NCBI GenBank assembly: GCA_002699145.1
Contig: PABK01000021.1
Span: 1 to 64,000 of the forward strand
Direction of reading: 5' to 3'
DNA from: Halioglobus sp.
GTDB lineage: Bacteria > Pseudomonadota > Gammaproteobacteria > Pseudomonadales > Halieaceae
DNA length: 64,000 nucleotides
Positions 36,140 through 45,876 of the stretch are shown here, in pieces; the first letter of the stretch is position 1; every line of letters starts with the position of its first letter. Below the pieces are notes generated by a model, which was given only the letters and a program-made list of their open reading frames with translations, was not told the DNA's origin and did not search any database. The position numbers and the translations under genes were made by a program.

Positions 36140-38019
36140 GGGGTCACCTCGTCATCCAGTTCGTCCAGGGACACGCCCGACAGCGCGTCGCGGATGCTAC
36201 GGTCCATGCGTCGCGCGGCGAAGGCCTCGCTCAGCCGTCCGAGCCGCTCGGTTTGCGACTTGATCGCCGCGGCGTCATCGCTGTCGAGCAGGTCGCGCAG
36301 GTCTGACATGGCCGCATCCAGGGCCGCGCGCTCGTCGCTATCGAGCAGCGCCTCGCCATCCGCCCCCAACGCCGCCTGCAGGCTGTCCAGCAGTTGCCAG
36401 CCCGCCACGCGCTGCTCGGCGAGGTGGCGCGCCTCCTTGTCGTCGCCAGCGTGCTCGAAGGAGGCCTGCAGCATGCCGGCGATTTCCTCGTCACTGAGAC
36501 CGAAGGAGGGCTTGACCGTCACGCTGGCTTCGGCGCCGGTGGACTCCTCCAGCGCCGACACGTTGAGCAGGCCGTCCGCGTCGACCTGGAAGGTCACGCG
36601 GATACGGGCCGCGCCGGCCACCATCGGCGGGATGCCGCGCAGTTCGAAACGCGCCAGGGAACGGCAGTCGTCCACCAGTTCGCGCTCGCCCTGCAGGATG
36701 TGCACGGCCAGCGCGGTCTGGCCGTCCTTGTAGGTGGTGAAATCCTGGGCCCGGCTCACCGGGATGGTGGTATTGCGCGGCACGATCTTTTCCACCAGCC
36801 CACCCATGGTCTCTATGCCCAGGGACAGCGGGATGACGTCCAGCAGCAACAGGTCGCCCTCGGGGCGGTTGCCCACCAGGATATCGGCCTGGATCGCGGC
36901 GCCCACGGCGACCACCTGGTCGGGGTCGATATCGATCAGCGGTTCGCGCGCGAAAAACTCGCCCACCGCCTCGCGCACCAGCGGCACCCGCGTCGAGCCG
37001 CCCACCATGACCACGTTGTCCACCGCCGCGTCCAGCCCGGCGTCGCGCAGGCAACGGCGGCAGGCGCGCAGCGTGCGCTTGACCAGGGGCCTGGCCAGTT
37101 CCTCGAAGGCCTCGCGCGCGAGCGTCAGCGGCGCCTGCCCGGGCAACACATCGTCCAGCTCGATGCTGACACTGGCCTGTTGCGACAGGCGCTCCTTGGC
37201 GTCCCGCGCCCGCGCCTGTACCTGCCGGTACTGGCCCGGCGACAGCTCCGCGGCGCCGCACTGCGCGGTGATCCAGTTGGCGACGGCGGCGTCGAGATCG
37301 TCGCCGCCCAGGGCGGTGTCGCCGCCGGTGGCCAGCACCTCGAACACACCCCGGCGCAGGCGCAGGATGGAGATGTCGAACGTGCCCCCGCCCAGGTCGT
37401 AGACGGCGATCACACCCTCCTGCGCCGAATCCAGGCCGTAGGCCACCGCCGCCGCGGTGGGTTCGTTGAGCAGGCGCAGTACCGGCAGGCCCGCCAGCGT
37501 CGCCGCGTCCTTCGTCGCCTGGCGCTGCGCGTCGTCAAAATAGGCAGGCACGGTGATGACCGCGCCGTCGATGGCGCCGCCCAGGGTGGACTCGGCGCGC
37601 GCGCGCAGGCTGCGCAGGATCTCCGCGGAGGCCTCCACCGGGGACACCTCGCCGCTGCCGGTGACGAAGCGCACCATGCCCTCCTCGCCCTCGACCAGGC
37701 GGTAGTGGGCACGCGCGGCGTCCTCGCGCGCATCTTCCCGGCCGCGCCCCATGAAACGCTTGACCGAGACCAGCGTGTCCGCCGGGTGCTGCCCCGCCAG
37801 GGCCAGTGCCTGCGCGCCGACCAGTGGCGCGCCCGGCTCGCTGTAATTGACCACCGAGGGCAGGATCAGCGCCCCGTGTTCGTCGGGCAGTACCGCGGCG
37901 CGGCCGCCGCGCATGCTGGCGACCAGCGAATTGGTGGTTCCCAGGTCGATTCCCACGGCGCGCTTGACCTGGTGCGGCAGCGGCGATTGTCCGGGTTCGG
38001 CGATTTGCAGCAGGGCCAT
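36136..38019 (-). CDS. hscA: Hsp70-class Fe-S chaperone HscA
   Basis: A 627-residue specialised Hsp70. The nucleotide-binding domain opens [13 protein letters not shown] and includes [14 protein letters not shown]; the substrate-binding domain ends in helices around [10 protein letters not shown]. HscA uses ATP, with HscB, to release clusters from IscU by binding its LPPVK motif, which is present in this IscU. It lies ten bases after hscB and overlaps fdx by four. Confidence 0.97.
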   Translation of the reverse strand: MALLQIAEPGQSPLPHQVKRAVGIDLGTTNSLVASMRGGRAAVLPDEHGALILPSVVNYSEPGAPLVGAQALALAGQHPADTLVSVKRFMGRGREDAREDAARAHYRLVEGEEGMVRFVTGSGEVSPVEASAEILRSLRARAESTLGGAIDGAVITVPAYFDDAQRQATKDAATLAGLPVLRLLNEPTAAAVAYGLDSAQEGVIAVYDLGGGTFDISILRLRRGVFEVLATGGDTALGGDDLDAAVANWITAQCGAAELSPGQYRQVQARARDAKERLSQQASVSIELDDVLPGQAPLTLAREAFEELARPLVKRTLRACRRCLRDAGLDAAVDNVVMVGGSTRVPLVREAVGEFFAREPLIDIDPDQVVAVGAAIQADILVGNRPEGDLLLLDVIPLSLGIETMGGLVEKIVPRNTTIPVSRAQDFTTYKDGQTALAVHILQGERELVDDCRSLARFELRGIPPMVAGAARIRVTFQVDADGLLNVSALEESTGAEASVTVKPSFGLSDEEIAGMLQASFEHAGDDKEARHLAEQRVAGWQLLDSLQAALGADGEALLDSDERAALDAAMSDLRDLLDSDDAAAIKSQTERLGRLSEAFAARRMDRSIRDALSGVSLDELDDEVTP

Positions 38020-38029
38020 GATTGTTCCG

Positions 38030-38569
38030 TCAGTCCATCAGGTCAGATTCGAGCTGCTCGGTTTCCTGCAGCAGCTTGTCCAGGTATTGCATCCTGACAC
38101 AGGCGCTAGCGGCCGCGCCGATGTCACCGGCGGCGTGAGCCCTGGCGAACTGCTCCTGTTCGCCTTCGAGATCGGCGCTGATCTCGGCCACCAGGTGCTC
38201 GAGCACCTCGTCCGGGTCCACCAGCGTCGGCACGGTCTCCAGTTTCTCGCGCAGTTCCATCTGCGTGATCAGGAAACTCCCGTCGACCTGCTGCGCCGCC
38301 ACTTCCTCGGCGCTCATGCCCGCCAGTTGCAGCAGGTACAGTGCGCGGCTCAAGGGGCGTCGCAGCGTCGCGTAGGCCTCGTTGACCAGGGCCGAGTACT
38401 GCACCGCCATCCGCTGCTCCAGGTCCGAACCGTGGGCGTGCCGGTCCGGGTGCAGTTCGCCCTGCAGCTGCCGGTAGCGCTCGCCCAGACGCGCCGGGTC
38501 GACTGCGAACTGCTGCGGCAGGTCGAACAAACGGAAGTAGTTGTCCGCGAAACTGGATGAGAGCGTCAT
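38030..38569 (-). CDS. hscB: J-domain co-chaperone HscB
   Basis: A 179-residue co-chaperone with an N-terminal J domain containing HPDRH (the HPD motif that stimulates HscA) and a C-terminal IscU-binding helical domain ([13 protein letters not shown]). The start at 38569 fits the family (NYFRLFDLP follows); the in-frame extension to 38704 does not. A 162-base gap separates it from iscA, the widest gap inside this isc cluster. Confidence 0.96.
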   Translation of the reverse strand: MTLSSSFADNYFRLFDLPQQFAVDPARLGERYRQLQGELHPDRHAHGSDLEQRMAVQYSALVNEAYATLRRPLSRALYLLQLAGMSAEEVAAQQVDGSFLITQMELREKLETVPTLVDPDEVLEHLVAEISADLEGEQEQFARAHAAGDIGAAASACVRMQYLDKLLQETEQLESDLMD

Positions 38570-38635
38570 GTCGAAGACAGGGGCCTGCGGGTTACCTGTT
38601 GCGATAAGGTTTGTGGACGCGACCCCGACACGAAG

Positions 38636-38693
38636 AAAGCCGGGTGAGAAGCGTGGCGCAAACAGTGTAACGCACACATTTTCAACCGGCTTT
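38636..38693. promoter_or_regulatory. Inverted repeat in the iscA-hscB gap
   Basis: Arms AAAGCCGGGTGA (38636-38647) and TCAACCGGCTTT (38682-38693) pair at 11 of 12 positions across a 34-base loop. This lies in the only sizeable gap of the isc cluster. It could be an operator, or an mRNA stem that tunes iscA against hscBA expression. Confidence 0.35.
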
Positions 38694-38731
38694 CGACGCG
38701 GCATGAGCCCGCCCGGGGGCTTGCTGCCATA

Positions 38732-39055
38732 TTAAACGGTAAAACTCTCTCCGCAGCCGCATTCGGCGGACACGTTCGGATTGCGAAACTGCAGGCCCTC
38801 ATTGAGGCCCTCGCGCACGAAGTCCAGCTCCGTGCCATCGAGGTAGACCATGCTCTTTGGATCGACGAATACCCGCACGCCGTGCTCTTCGAACACCTCG
38901 TCATTCGCCTGCTCCTCGTCGACAAACTCCAGCACGTAGGCCATGCCGGAGCAACCGGAGGTCGTTACCCCCAGGCGAATACCCAGGCCCCGTCCGCGCG
39001 CCTGCAACTGGCCGGCAACATGCCGGGCAGCGGATTCGGTCAGACTGATGCTCAT
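38732..39055 (-). CDS. iscA: A-type Fe-S carrier IscA
   Basis: A 107-residue A-type carrier with the three conserved cysteines at exactly the standard positions (Cys35 in TTSGCSG, Cys99 and Cys101 in ECGCGESF). It passes clusters to target apoproteins such as IspG. The start overlaps the iscU stop by four bases. Confidence 0.97.
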   Translation of the reverse strand: MSISLTESAARHVAGQLQARGRGLGIRLGVTTSGCSGMAYVLEFVDEEQANDEVFEEHGVRVFVDPKSMVYLDGTELDFVREGLNEGLQFRNPNVSAECGCGESFTV

Positions 39056-39441
39056 TCAGCCTTGCCCCGTTTCTCGCGCAGGTCGCGCACCGCAGCCTTG
39101 ATGGCGTCTTCGGCCAGTACCGAGCAGTGGATCTTCACCGGCGGCAAGGCCAGTTCCTCGGCGATCTCGGTGTTGCGAATCTGCTCCGCCTCGTCAAGGT
39201 TCTTGCCCTTGACCCACTCGGTGAGCAGCGAACTCGACGCGATGGCCGAGCCGCAGCCGTAGGTCTTGAACTTGGCGTCCTCGATGACGCCGTCGTCATT
39301 CACCTTGATTTGCAGGCGCATGACGTCGCCGCAGGCAGGCGCACCGACCATGCCGGTGCCCACACTGTCGTCAGCGGCGTCGAGCTTGCCGACGTTGCGC
39401 GGATTCTCGTAGTGATCCAGTACCTTGTCGCTGTATGCCAT
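39052..39441 (-). CDS. iscU: Fe-S cluster scaffold IscU
   Basis: A 129-residue scaffold. Ligand cysteines Cys37, Cys63 and Cys106 and the HscA-recognition motif LPPVK (99-103) are all present. It receives sulfur from IscS and builds a 2Fe-2S cluster. It follows iscS by 23 bases. Confidence 0.98.
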   Translation of the reverse strand: MAYSDKVLDHYENPRNVGKLDAADDSVGTGMVGAPACGDVMRLQIKVNDDGVIEDAKFKTYGCGSAIASSSLLTEWVKGKNLDEAEQIRNTEIAEELALPPVKIHCSVLAEDAIKAAVRDLREKRGKAE

Positions 39442-39464
39442 GTTCGCGTTCCTCCGCTGTTAAC

Positions 39465-40679
<1,215 letters not shown>

Positions 40680-40711
40680 TGCCCCGTTTGCTCCGCTATC
40701 TCTACAGTTCT

Positions 40712-41188
40712 CTACAATTCAGCCACGGAGAGCGTCTCTCCCTGGGCCTGGGTACGCGCGTCCTGCCGCGCCGAGATGCTCTGCACCTCGCGCCGCTCCA
40801 CCAGGTCGGCGAGGCTGATCTGGCTGAGGAACTGGTGAATCTGTTCGCTGAGGTCGCACCACAGGTGATGGGTCAGGCACACCTCGCCCTGCTGGCAGTC
40901 ACTGGTGCCGCCGCAGCCGGTCGCGTCCACGGCTTCATTCACCGCGTCGATGATCTGCGCCACGAATATCTCACCGCCGCCGCGGCTCAGGCGATAGCCG
41001 CCGCCGGGGCCGCGCACGCTGGTCACCAGGTCGTTGCGGCGCAGCTTGGCAAACAACTGCTCCAGGTAGGACAGGGATATGTCCTGCCGCCCGGAGATGT
41101 CCGCCAGGCTCACCGGGCGCTCGGTGCCGTGCAGCGCCAGGTCGAGCATCGCGGTGACCGCGTACCTGCCTTTTGTCGTCAATCGCAT
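40712..41188 (-). CDS. iscR: Fe-S cluster-binding regulator IscR
   Basis: A 158-residue Rrf2-family repressor/activator. The winged helix contains [20 protein letters not shown]; the 2Fe-2S ligands Cys92, Cys98, Cys104 and His107 are at the canonical positions. Apo- and holo-IscR sense cluster supply. The start at 41188 has GGGAGA upstream. Its promoter is overlapped by a near-consensus type-1 IscR site (41226-41250), showing autorepression of the operon. Confidence 0.98.
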   Translation of the reverse strand: MRLTTKGRYAVTAMLDLALHGTERPVSLADISGRQDISLSYLEQLFAKLRRNDLVTSVRGPGGGYRLSRGGGEIFVAQIIDAVNEAVDATGCGGTSDCQQGEVCLTHHLWCDLSEQIHQFLSQISLADLVERREVQSISARQDARTQAQGETLSVAEL

Positions 41189-41217
41189 CGGGGTCTCCCG
41201 TGGCAGATGAGGGGGCA

Positions 41218-41246
41218 AGTATGCAATAACCCAGTAATTTAGTCAA
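41218..41246 (-). promoter_or_regulatory. isc operon promoter
   Basis: On the minus strand TTGACT (41246-41241), a 17-base spacer and CATACT (41223-41218) lie 30 bases before the iscR start. The -35 box is inside the IscR operator, as expected for repression by IscR. Confidence 0.8.
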
Positions 41247-41250
41247 TTAT
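41226..41250. promoter_or_regulatory. Type-1 IscR binding site
   Basis: The 25-base site reads on the minus strand ATA-ATTGACTAAATTACT-GGGTTAT and matches about 21 of 25 positions of the E. coli type-1 consensus as I recall it (ATASYYGACT-RWWWYAGTCRR-STAT). It overlaps the iscR -35 box, so holo-IscR should repress the operon when Fe-S clusters are plentiful. Confidence 0.8.
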
Positions 41251-41254
41251 AAGA

Positions 41255-41271
41255 CCGAGTAGATTTCTCGG
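41255..41271 (-). terminator. Weak stem-loop after trmJ
   Basis: A 5-bp stem CCGAG/CTCGG with a 7-base loop follows the trmJ stop by 37 bases and is succeeded on the minus strand by TCTTATAATT. It may end the secD-trmJ transcript just before the iscR promoter, but the stem is short. Confidence 0.3.
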
Positions 41272-41307
41272 AATTAGCAGGCGGGATAACTACAATAAAA
41301 TCAGTAA

Positions 41308-42057
41308 CTAAGCGCCCCCGCCCCGGGCCCTACCCACCCATTTACGGGTCTCGGTGAGGATCCCCCGGAGGATATTCAGCTCCATCTCGTCCAGCCGCAC
41401 CCGGCTGTACAGGCGGCGCAGCCGCGCCATCAGCTGGCGCGGGGCGGCGGGATCCAGGAACTCCAGGTCCACCAGGGTTTCCTCCAGGTGCACGTAGAAG
41501 CGCTCCATGTTTTGCTGGCTGGCGAAAGGCGCGTCCCACTGGGCGTCGTCCCTGGCCGGCAGGGCCGGCGCGTCCAGCAGCATGCGCAATTCGTAACACA
41601 CCACCTGCACCGCCATGGCCAGGTTCAGCGAGCTGTAGTCGGCGGATGTGGGAATATGCAGGTGCAGGTTGCAGCGTTTGAGCTCCTCGTTGGTGAGCCC
41701 GCGGTCCTCGCGCCCGAACAGCACCGCGACCTGCTCCCGCGCCGAGTGCACGGCCATGCGCGCCGCGCACTGCCGCGCGTCCAGCAGCGGCCAGGGGATG
41801 CGTCGTTCACGCGCGCTGGTGCCGACGACGAACTGGCAGTCGTCGATCGCTTCCGCCAGGGAGGCGGTCACCACCGCGCCCTCGAGGATATCCGCGGCCG
41901 AGGCCGCGCGCCACTGCGCCTGCTCGTCGGGAAACTGTCGCGGCTCGACGAGATAGAGCCTGCGCAGGCCCATGTTTTTCATGGCGCGGGCGACGCCGCC
42001 GATATTGCCGGGGTGGCTGGTGTTGACCAGCACGATGCGGATGTTGTCGAGTTGCAT
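41308..42057 (-). CDS. trmJ: tRNA (cytidine/uridine-32-2'-O)-methyltransferase TrmJ
   Basis: A 249-residue SPOUT methyltransferase. NTSHPGNIGGVARAMKNMGL opens the fold, and FGREDRGLTNEEL and the knot segment LNLAMAVQVVCYELRM follow. It methylates the ribose at position 32 of several tRNAs. The start at 42057 is right at the family N-terminus; an extension to 42243 would run into suhB. It is 13 bases after suhB. Confidence 0.96.
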   Translation of the reverse strand: MQLDNIRIVLVNTSHPGNIGGVARAMKNMGLRRLYLVEPRQFPDEQAQWRAASAADILEGAVVTASLAEAIDDCQFVVGTSARERRIPWPLLDARQCAARMAVHSAREQVAVLFGREDRGLTNEELKRCNLHLHIPTSADYSSLNLAMAVQVVCYELRMLLDAPALPARDDAQWDAPFASQQNMERFYVHLEETLVDLEFLDPAAPRQLMARLRRLYSRVRLDEMELNILRGILTETRKWVGRARGGGA

Positions 42058-42070
42058 CCCGTGCGGCCGG

Positions 42071-42865
42071 CTAGGCGAGCAGGGGCCTGACCGCCTGCAG
42101 TACCGCCTTGAAGCACTTCGGATTCCCGGCGACGATGTTGCCCGACTCCAGGTAATTGTCGGAGGCGTCGATATCCGCCACCAGCCCGCCCGCCTCGCGG
42201 ATGAGCAGTGCGCCGGCGGCGATGTCCCAGCGCGCCAGGCCAATTTCCCAGAACGCGTCCAGCCGCCCCGCCGCCACGTAGGCCAGGTCCAGGGAGGCCG
42301 CGCCGGCGCGGCGGATGCCCGCGCAGCGTGCGGCGAGCACCGCGATGGACTCGCTGTAGGGGCCGAGCTTGTCGTCGCAGTGATCCTTGTAGGGGATGCC
42401 GGTGCCGAGCAACGCGCCGTCCAGGCCCGGGCGTTTGCTGACGCGGATACGGCGGCCGTTGAGCTGTGCGCCGCGCCCGCGCGAGGCGATGAACTCCTCG
42501 CGGCGCACCGGGTCCACGATCACCGCGTGCTCCAGCTTGCCGCGGTGCAGGCAGGCGATGGACACCGCGTAGTGGGGAATCCCGTGAACGAAGTTGGTGG
42601 TGCCGTCCAGGGGGTCGACCACCCAGCAGTACTCCGCGTCCTCGCTGCCGGTGAGCCCGCTCTCCTCGCCGAGGATGGCGTGATCCGGGTAGGCCTTGTG
42701 CAGGTGGTAGATGACTTCCTGCTCGGCGCGGATATCCACCTCGGTGACGAAATCGTTGACGCCCTTGGCGATCACCTCGAAGCGGTCCAGGTCATCCGAC
42801 GCGCGCACGATGTTCTCGCCGGCCTTGCGGGCGGCGCGCAGGGCGATATTGATCATCGGTTCCAT
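42071..42865 (-). CDS. suhB: Inositol-1-monophosphatase family protein SuhB
   Basis: A 264-residue Mg-dependent phosphatase with metal ligands in ILGEESG and DPLDGTTNF and the C-terminal ARWDIAAGALLIREAGG motif. Besides inositol phosphatase activity, SuhB acts with Nus factors in rRNA antitermination in E. coli. It stands between secF and trmJ as in Pseudomonas. Confidence 0.96.
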   Translation of the reverse strand: MEPMINIALRAARKAGENIVRASDDLDRFEVIAKGVNDFVTEVDIRAEQEVIYHLHKAYPDHAILGEESGLTGSEDAEYCWVVDPLDGTTNFVHGIPHYAVSIACLHRGKLEHAVIVDPVRREEFIASRGRGAQLNGRRIRVSKRPGLDGALLGTGIPYKDHCDDKLGPYSESIAVLAARCAGIRRAGAASLDLAYVAAGRLDAFWEIGLARWDIAAGALLIREAGGLVADIDASDNYLESGNIVAGNPKCFKAVLQAVRPLLA

Positions 42866-42917
42866 GTGTCGAATTCCGGGGGTCGGCGTCGGGGCGCGCG
42901 ATTATAGCAGGGTCTGC

Positions 42918-43832
42918 TCAGGGCGAAAGGTCTTCCTGCCCGGCGCCCTCTTTCACCGGGATCATCAGGTCTTCCTTGCTCACCCCCATCGCCAGCAGCG
43001 CGTTGGCGGCGACGTAGATGGACGAGTAGGTGCCCACGGCCACACCGACCATGAGCGCGACGGCGAAACCGTGGATGATCTCGCCGCCGAACACCGCCAG
43101 GGCGCCGAGCACCAGCAAGGTGGTCAACGAGGTCACCAGGGTGCGACCGAGGGTCTCGGTCAGGGAGATATTGATTACCTCCAGGGGTTCGGCGCGGCGC
43201 AGTTTGCGAAAGTTCTCGCGCACCCGGTCGGACACCACGATGGTGTCGTTGAGGGAGTAGCCGATCACCGCCAGCAGGGCGGCGAGCACTGTCAGGTCGA
43301 ATTCGGCGCCGGTGATGGAGAAGAAGCCCAGGGTGATCAACACGTCGTGCACCAGCGCCACCACGGCGCCCACGGCGAACTTGAACTGGAAGCGGAAAGC
43401 GATGTAGAGCATGACCAGGCCCAGGGCCAGCAACATGGCCAGCCCGCCCTGCTCGCGCAGTTCGTCGCCCACCTGGGGGCCGACAAACTCGATGCGGCGC
43501 AGCTCCACGCCGGCGCCGTAGGACTCCTCCAGCAACTGCAGCAGCTGCGCGCCCTCCGCGTCGGAATAGCCCTGGGGCAGGCGAATGAGTACGTCGCGGT
43601 CACTGCCGAAGCTGACCACGATGGCGCCCTCGTAGCCGCCGGCGGCCAGGGTCTGGCGGATGGCGCCGAGGTCCGCGGTGTCGCTGTAATGCACCTCCAC
43701 CAGCGTGCCGCCAGTGAAATCCAGGCCCCAGTTGAGCTGCTTCGTCGCCAACGAGCCGACCGACAGCACCAGCAGCGCCAGGGAAAAGAGCATGGCCAGT
43801 TTGCGCCGGCCCATGAAATTGATGGTGTTCAT
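42918..43832 (-). CDS. secF: Protein translocase subunit SecF
   Basis: A 304-residue inner-membrane protein with six transmembrane segments. LDFTGGTLVEVHY is the conserved first periplasmic motif, and the C-terminal half (FFSITGAEFDLTVLAALLAVIGYSLNDTIVV) holds the ion-coupling helices. With SecD it uses the proton or sodium gradient to complete protein export. It follows secD by 25 bases. Confidence 0.97.
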   Translation of the reverse strand: MNTINFMGRRKLAMLFSLALLVLSVGSLATKQLNWGLDFTGGTLVEVHYSDTADLGAIRQTLAAGGYEGAIVVSFGSDRDVLIRLPQGYSDAEGAQLLQLLEESYGAGVELRRIEFVGPQVGDELREQGGLAMLLALGLVMLYIAFRFQFKFAVGAVVALVHDVLITLGFFSITGAEFDLTVLAALLAVIGYSLNDTIVVSDRVRENFRKLRRAEPLEVINISLTETLGRTLVTSLTTLLVLGALAVFGGEIIHGFAVALMVGVAVGTYSSIYVAANALLAMGVSKEDLMIPVKEGAGQEDLSP

Positions 43833-43857
43833 CGTCCCTGTGCTCCCTGTTGCCCGT

Positions 43858-45741
43858 TCAGGCCGCGGCGCGGCCGCCGATGGCGAGTGACTTCACACGC
43901 CGGCCGCCGTAGATGAGATTGACCAGGGCGCGCGTGCCCATGATCGCGGTGAACATCGAGGTGACGATGCCCACGGACAGCGTCACGGCGAAGCCCTTCA
44001 CTGGCCCGGTGCCCACCGCGTAGAGAATGACCGCGACGATCAGTGTGGTCAGGTTGGCGTCGAAGATGGTGGCAACCGCGCGTTCGAAACCGGCGTGAAT
44101 CGCCATCTGCGGCGACAACCCGTTGCCCAGTTCCTCGCGTATGCGCGAGAAAATGAGCACGTTGGCGTCCACCGCCATGCCCACGGTGAGCACGATGCCG
44201 GCGATGCCCGGCAGGGTCAGCGTGGCGCCCAGTATCGACATAACGGACACCAGCAGCACCAGGTTGCAGCTCAGGGCGATCACCGCGCAGAGGCCGAACA
44301 CCCGGTAGTAGATCACCATGAACAACGCCACCAGGGACAGGCCGATCTGCACCGACTTCACGCCCAGGCGGATGTTCTCCGCCCCCAGCGACGGCCCCAC
44401 GGTGCGCTCCTCGACAAAGGAGATCGGCGCGGCGAGGGCGCCGGCGCGCAGCATCAGCGCCAGTTCCGAGGACTCCAGCGGGCTGTCCAGCCCGGTGATC
44501 TGGAACTGCGCGCCCAGGGCCGACTGGATGACCGGCGCGGTGAGCAGTTTTTTCTCGTCGTAGGGCACCTTCACCACCACCTCGTTGCCCTGCTCGTCGG
44601 TCTCGTAGCGGGTGCGGTACTTGCGCTCGATAAACAGCACGCCCATGCGGCGCTTGATGTTGTCGCGGGTGGCGCGCGACATCAACAGCCCGCCCTCGCT
44701 GTCCAGGCTGATATTGACGTTGGGCTGGCCGTTCTGGTCGAAGCTGGCCTGCGCGGTCTGCACGCGCTCGCCGGTGATGATCACGTCGCGTTCCAGCCAC
44801 TCGGTGACCCCGGCGCGGTCCGGGCTGCGGTACTCGAAACGCTGCTTTTCCGAGGCTGCGGCGTCGGCGCGGGCCACCAGGCGGAACTCCAGGTTGGCCA
44901 CCTTGCCCAGGATGCGCTTGGCCTCGGCGGTATCCTGGATGCCCGGCAGTTCCACCACGATACGGTTCTGCCCCTGGCGCTGCACCAGCGGCTCGGACAC
45001 GCCCAGCTCGTTCACGCGGTTGCGCAGGGTGGTGAGGTTCTGGCTCACCGCGTGCTCGGCAATTTCCCTGCGCGTCACCTCGGACATGGCGGCATAGATC
45101 AGCCACTCGCCATCGCCGTCCACCCGGTCCAGCACCAGTTCCGGGCTGCTTTCGGCGATTACCGCGCGCGCCTGCTCGCGCAGTTCCTCGGTCCGGAACC
45201 TGCCCTCGACGCGCCCGGCCTCGTCCTGGGAGACAAAGCCGCGGATGCGCGCCTCGCGCAGGGCGCGCTTGGTGATGTTGACGTAGGTTTCCATGCGCCG
45301 CTCGATGGCGGCGTCCACGTCCACTTCCAGTTTGAAGTGCACGCCGCCGGACAGGTCCAGGCCGAGCTTCATGGGCTGCGCGCCGTAGTCTCCCAGCCAG
45401 TCGGGGGTGGTCTGCGCCAGGTTGAGCGCGACGATGAAGCCGTCGCCCAGCGCGCGCGAGACGACCGCCTGCCCGGGCAGCTGCGCATCCGCCGCGCGCA
45501 GGCGCACCAGGGCGCTGCGGCCGTCATCCTGGATGGTCTCGCCGAAATACGCGATGCCCGCCTCGTCCAGGGCGTCCAGGGCCAGGTCCAGTGTGCGCTG
45601 GTCGATAACCTGGGCGCTGCTCTGGCCGGTGATCTGCAGCGCCGGGTCCGGGGCGTAGAGGTTGGGCGCGGCGTAAAAAGCGCCCAGGGCGAGGACAAAC
45701 AGGACGAGCAGGTATTTCCACAGGGGGTACTTGTTCAGCAT
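43858..45741 (-). CDS. secD: Protein translocase subunit SecD
   Basis: A 627-residue partner of SecF. An N-terminal membrane helix is followed by a large periplasmic domain (DLSGGVHFKLEVD, then ELGVSEPLVQRQGQNRIVVELPGIQD) and five C-terminal helices with the conserved TLPGIAGIVLTVGMAVDANVLIF segment. Its usual upstream neighbours yajC and tgt are absent; purL lies upstream and the gene has its own promoter at 45790-45817. Confidence 0.97.
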   Translation of the reverse strand: MLNKYPLWKYLLVLFVLALGAFYAAPNLYAPDPALQITGQSSAQVIDQRTLDLALDALDEAGIAYFGETIQDDGRSALVRLRAADAQLPGQAVVSRALGDGFIVALNLAQTTPDWLGDYGAQPMKLGLDLSGGVHFKLEVDVDAAIERRMETYVNITKRALREARIRGFVSQDEAGRVEGRFRTEELREQARAVIAESSPELVLDRVDGDGEWLIYAAMSEVTRREIAEHAVSQNLTTLRNRVNELGVSEPLVQRQGQNRIVVELPGIQDTAEAKRILGKVANLEFRLVARADAAASEKQRFEYRSPDRAGVTEWLERDVIITGERVQTAQASFDQNGQPNVNISLDSEGGLLMSRATRDNIKRRMGVLFIERKYRTRYETDEQGNEVVVKVPYDEKKLLTAPVIQSALGAQFQITGLDSPLESSELALMLRAGALAAPISFVEERTVGPSLGAENIRLGVKSVQIGLSLVALFMVIYYRVFGLCAVIALSCNLVLLVSVMSILGATLTLPGIAGIVLTVGMAVDANVLIFSRIREELGNGLSPQMAIHAGFERAVATIFDANLTTLIVAVILYAVGTGPVKGFAVTLSVGIVTSMFTAIMGTRALVNLIYGGRRVKSLAIGGRAAA

Positions 45742-45789
45742 CGGGTCGCTCTGCGCACAGGGCCAGGAGCCCCGGGTGAAAAGTGCGCC

Positions 45790-45817
45790 ATTATAAATTA
45801 AAGGTTACTGGCCACAA
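45790..45817 (-). promoter_or_regulatory. Sigma-70 promoter of secD-secF-suhB-trmJ
   Basis: On the minus strand TTGTGG (45817-45812), a 16-base spacer and perfect TATAAT (45795-45790) lie 49 bases before the secD start in the 135-base purL-secD gap. Confidence 0.65.
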
Positions 45818-45876
45818 GCCCAGCCGCGCGCGGGGACATCGCCCCTCCGCACGACATGGAGGCGCGGCGCGCGATT

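Noticed and set aside
44095-45801. A 568-codon plus-strand open frame
   Set aside because: It is antisense to secD, with the same low-complexity composition and no recognisable domain.
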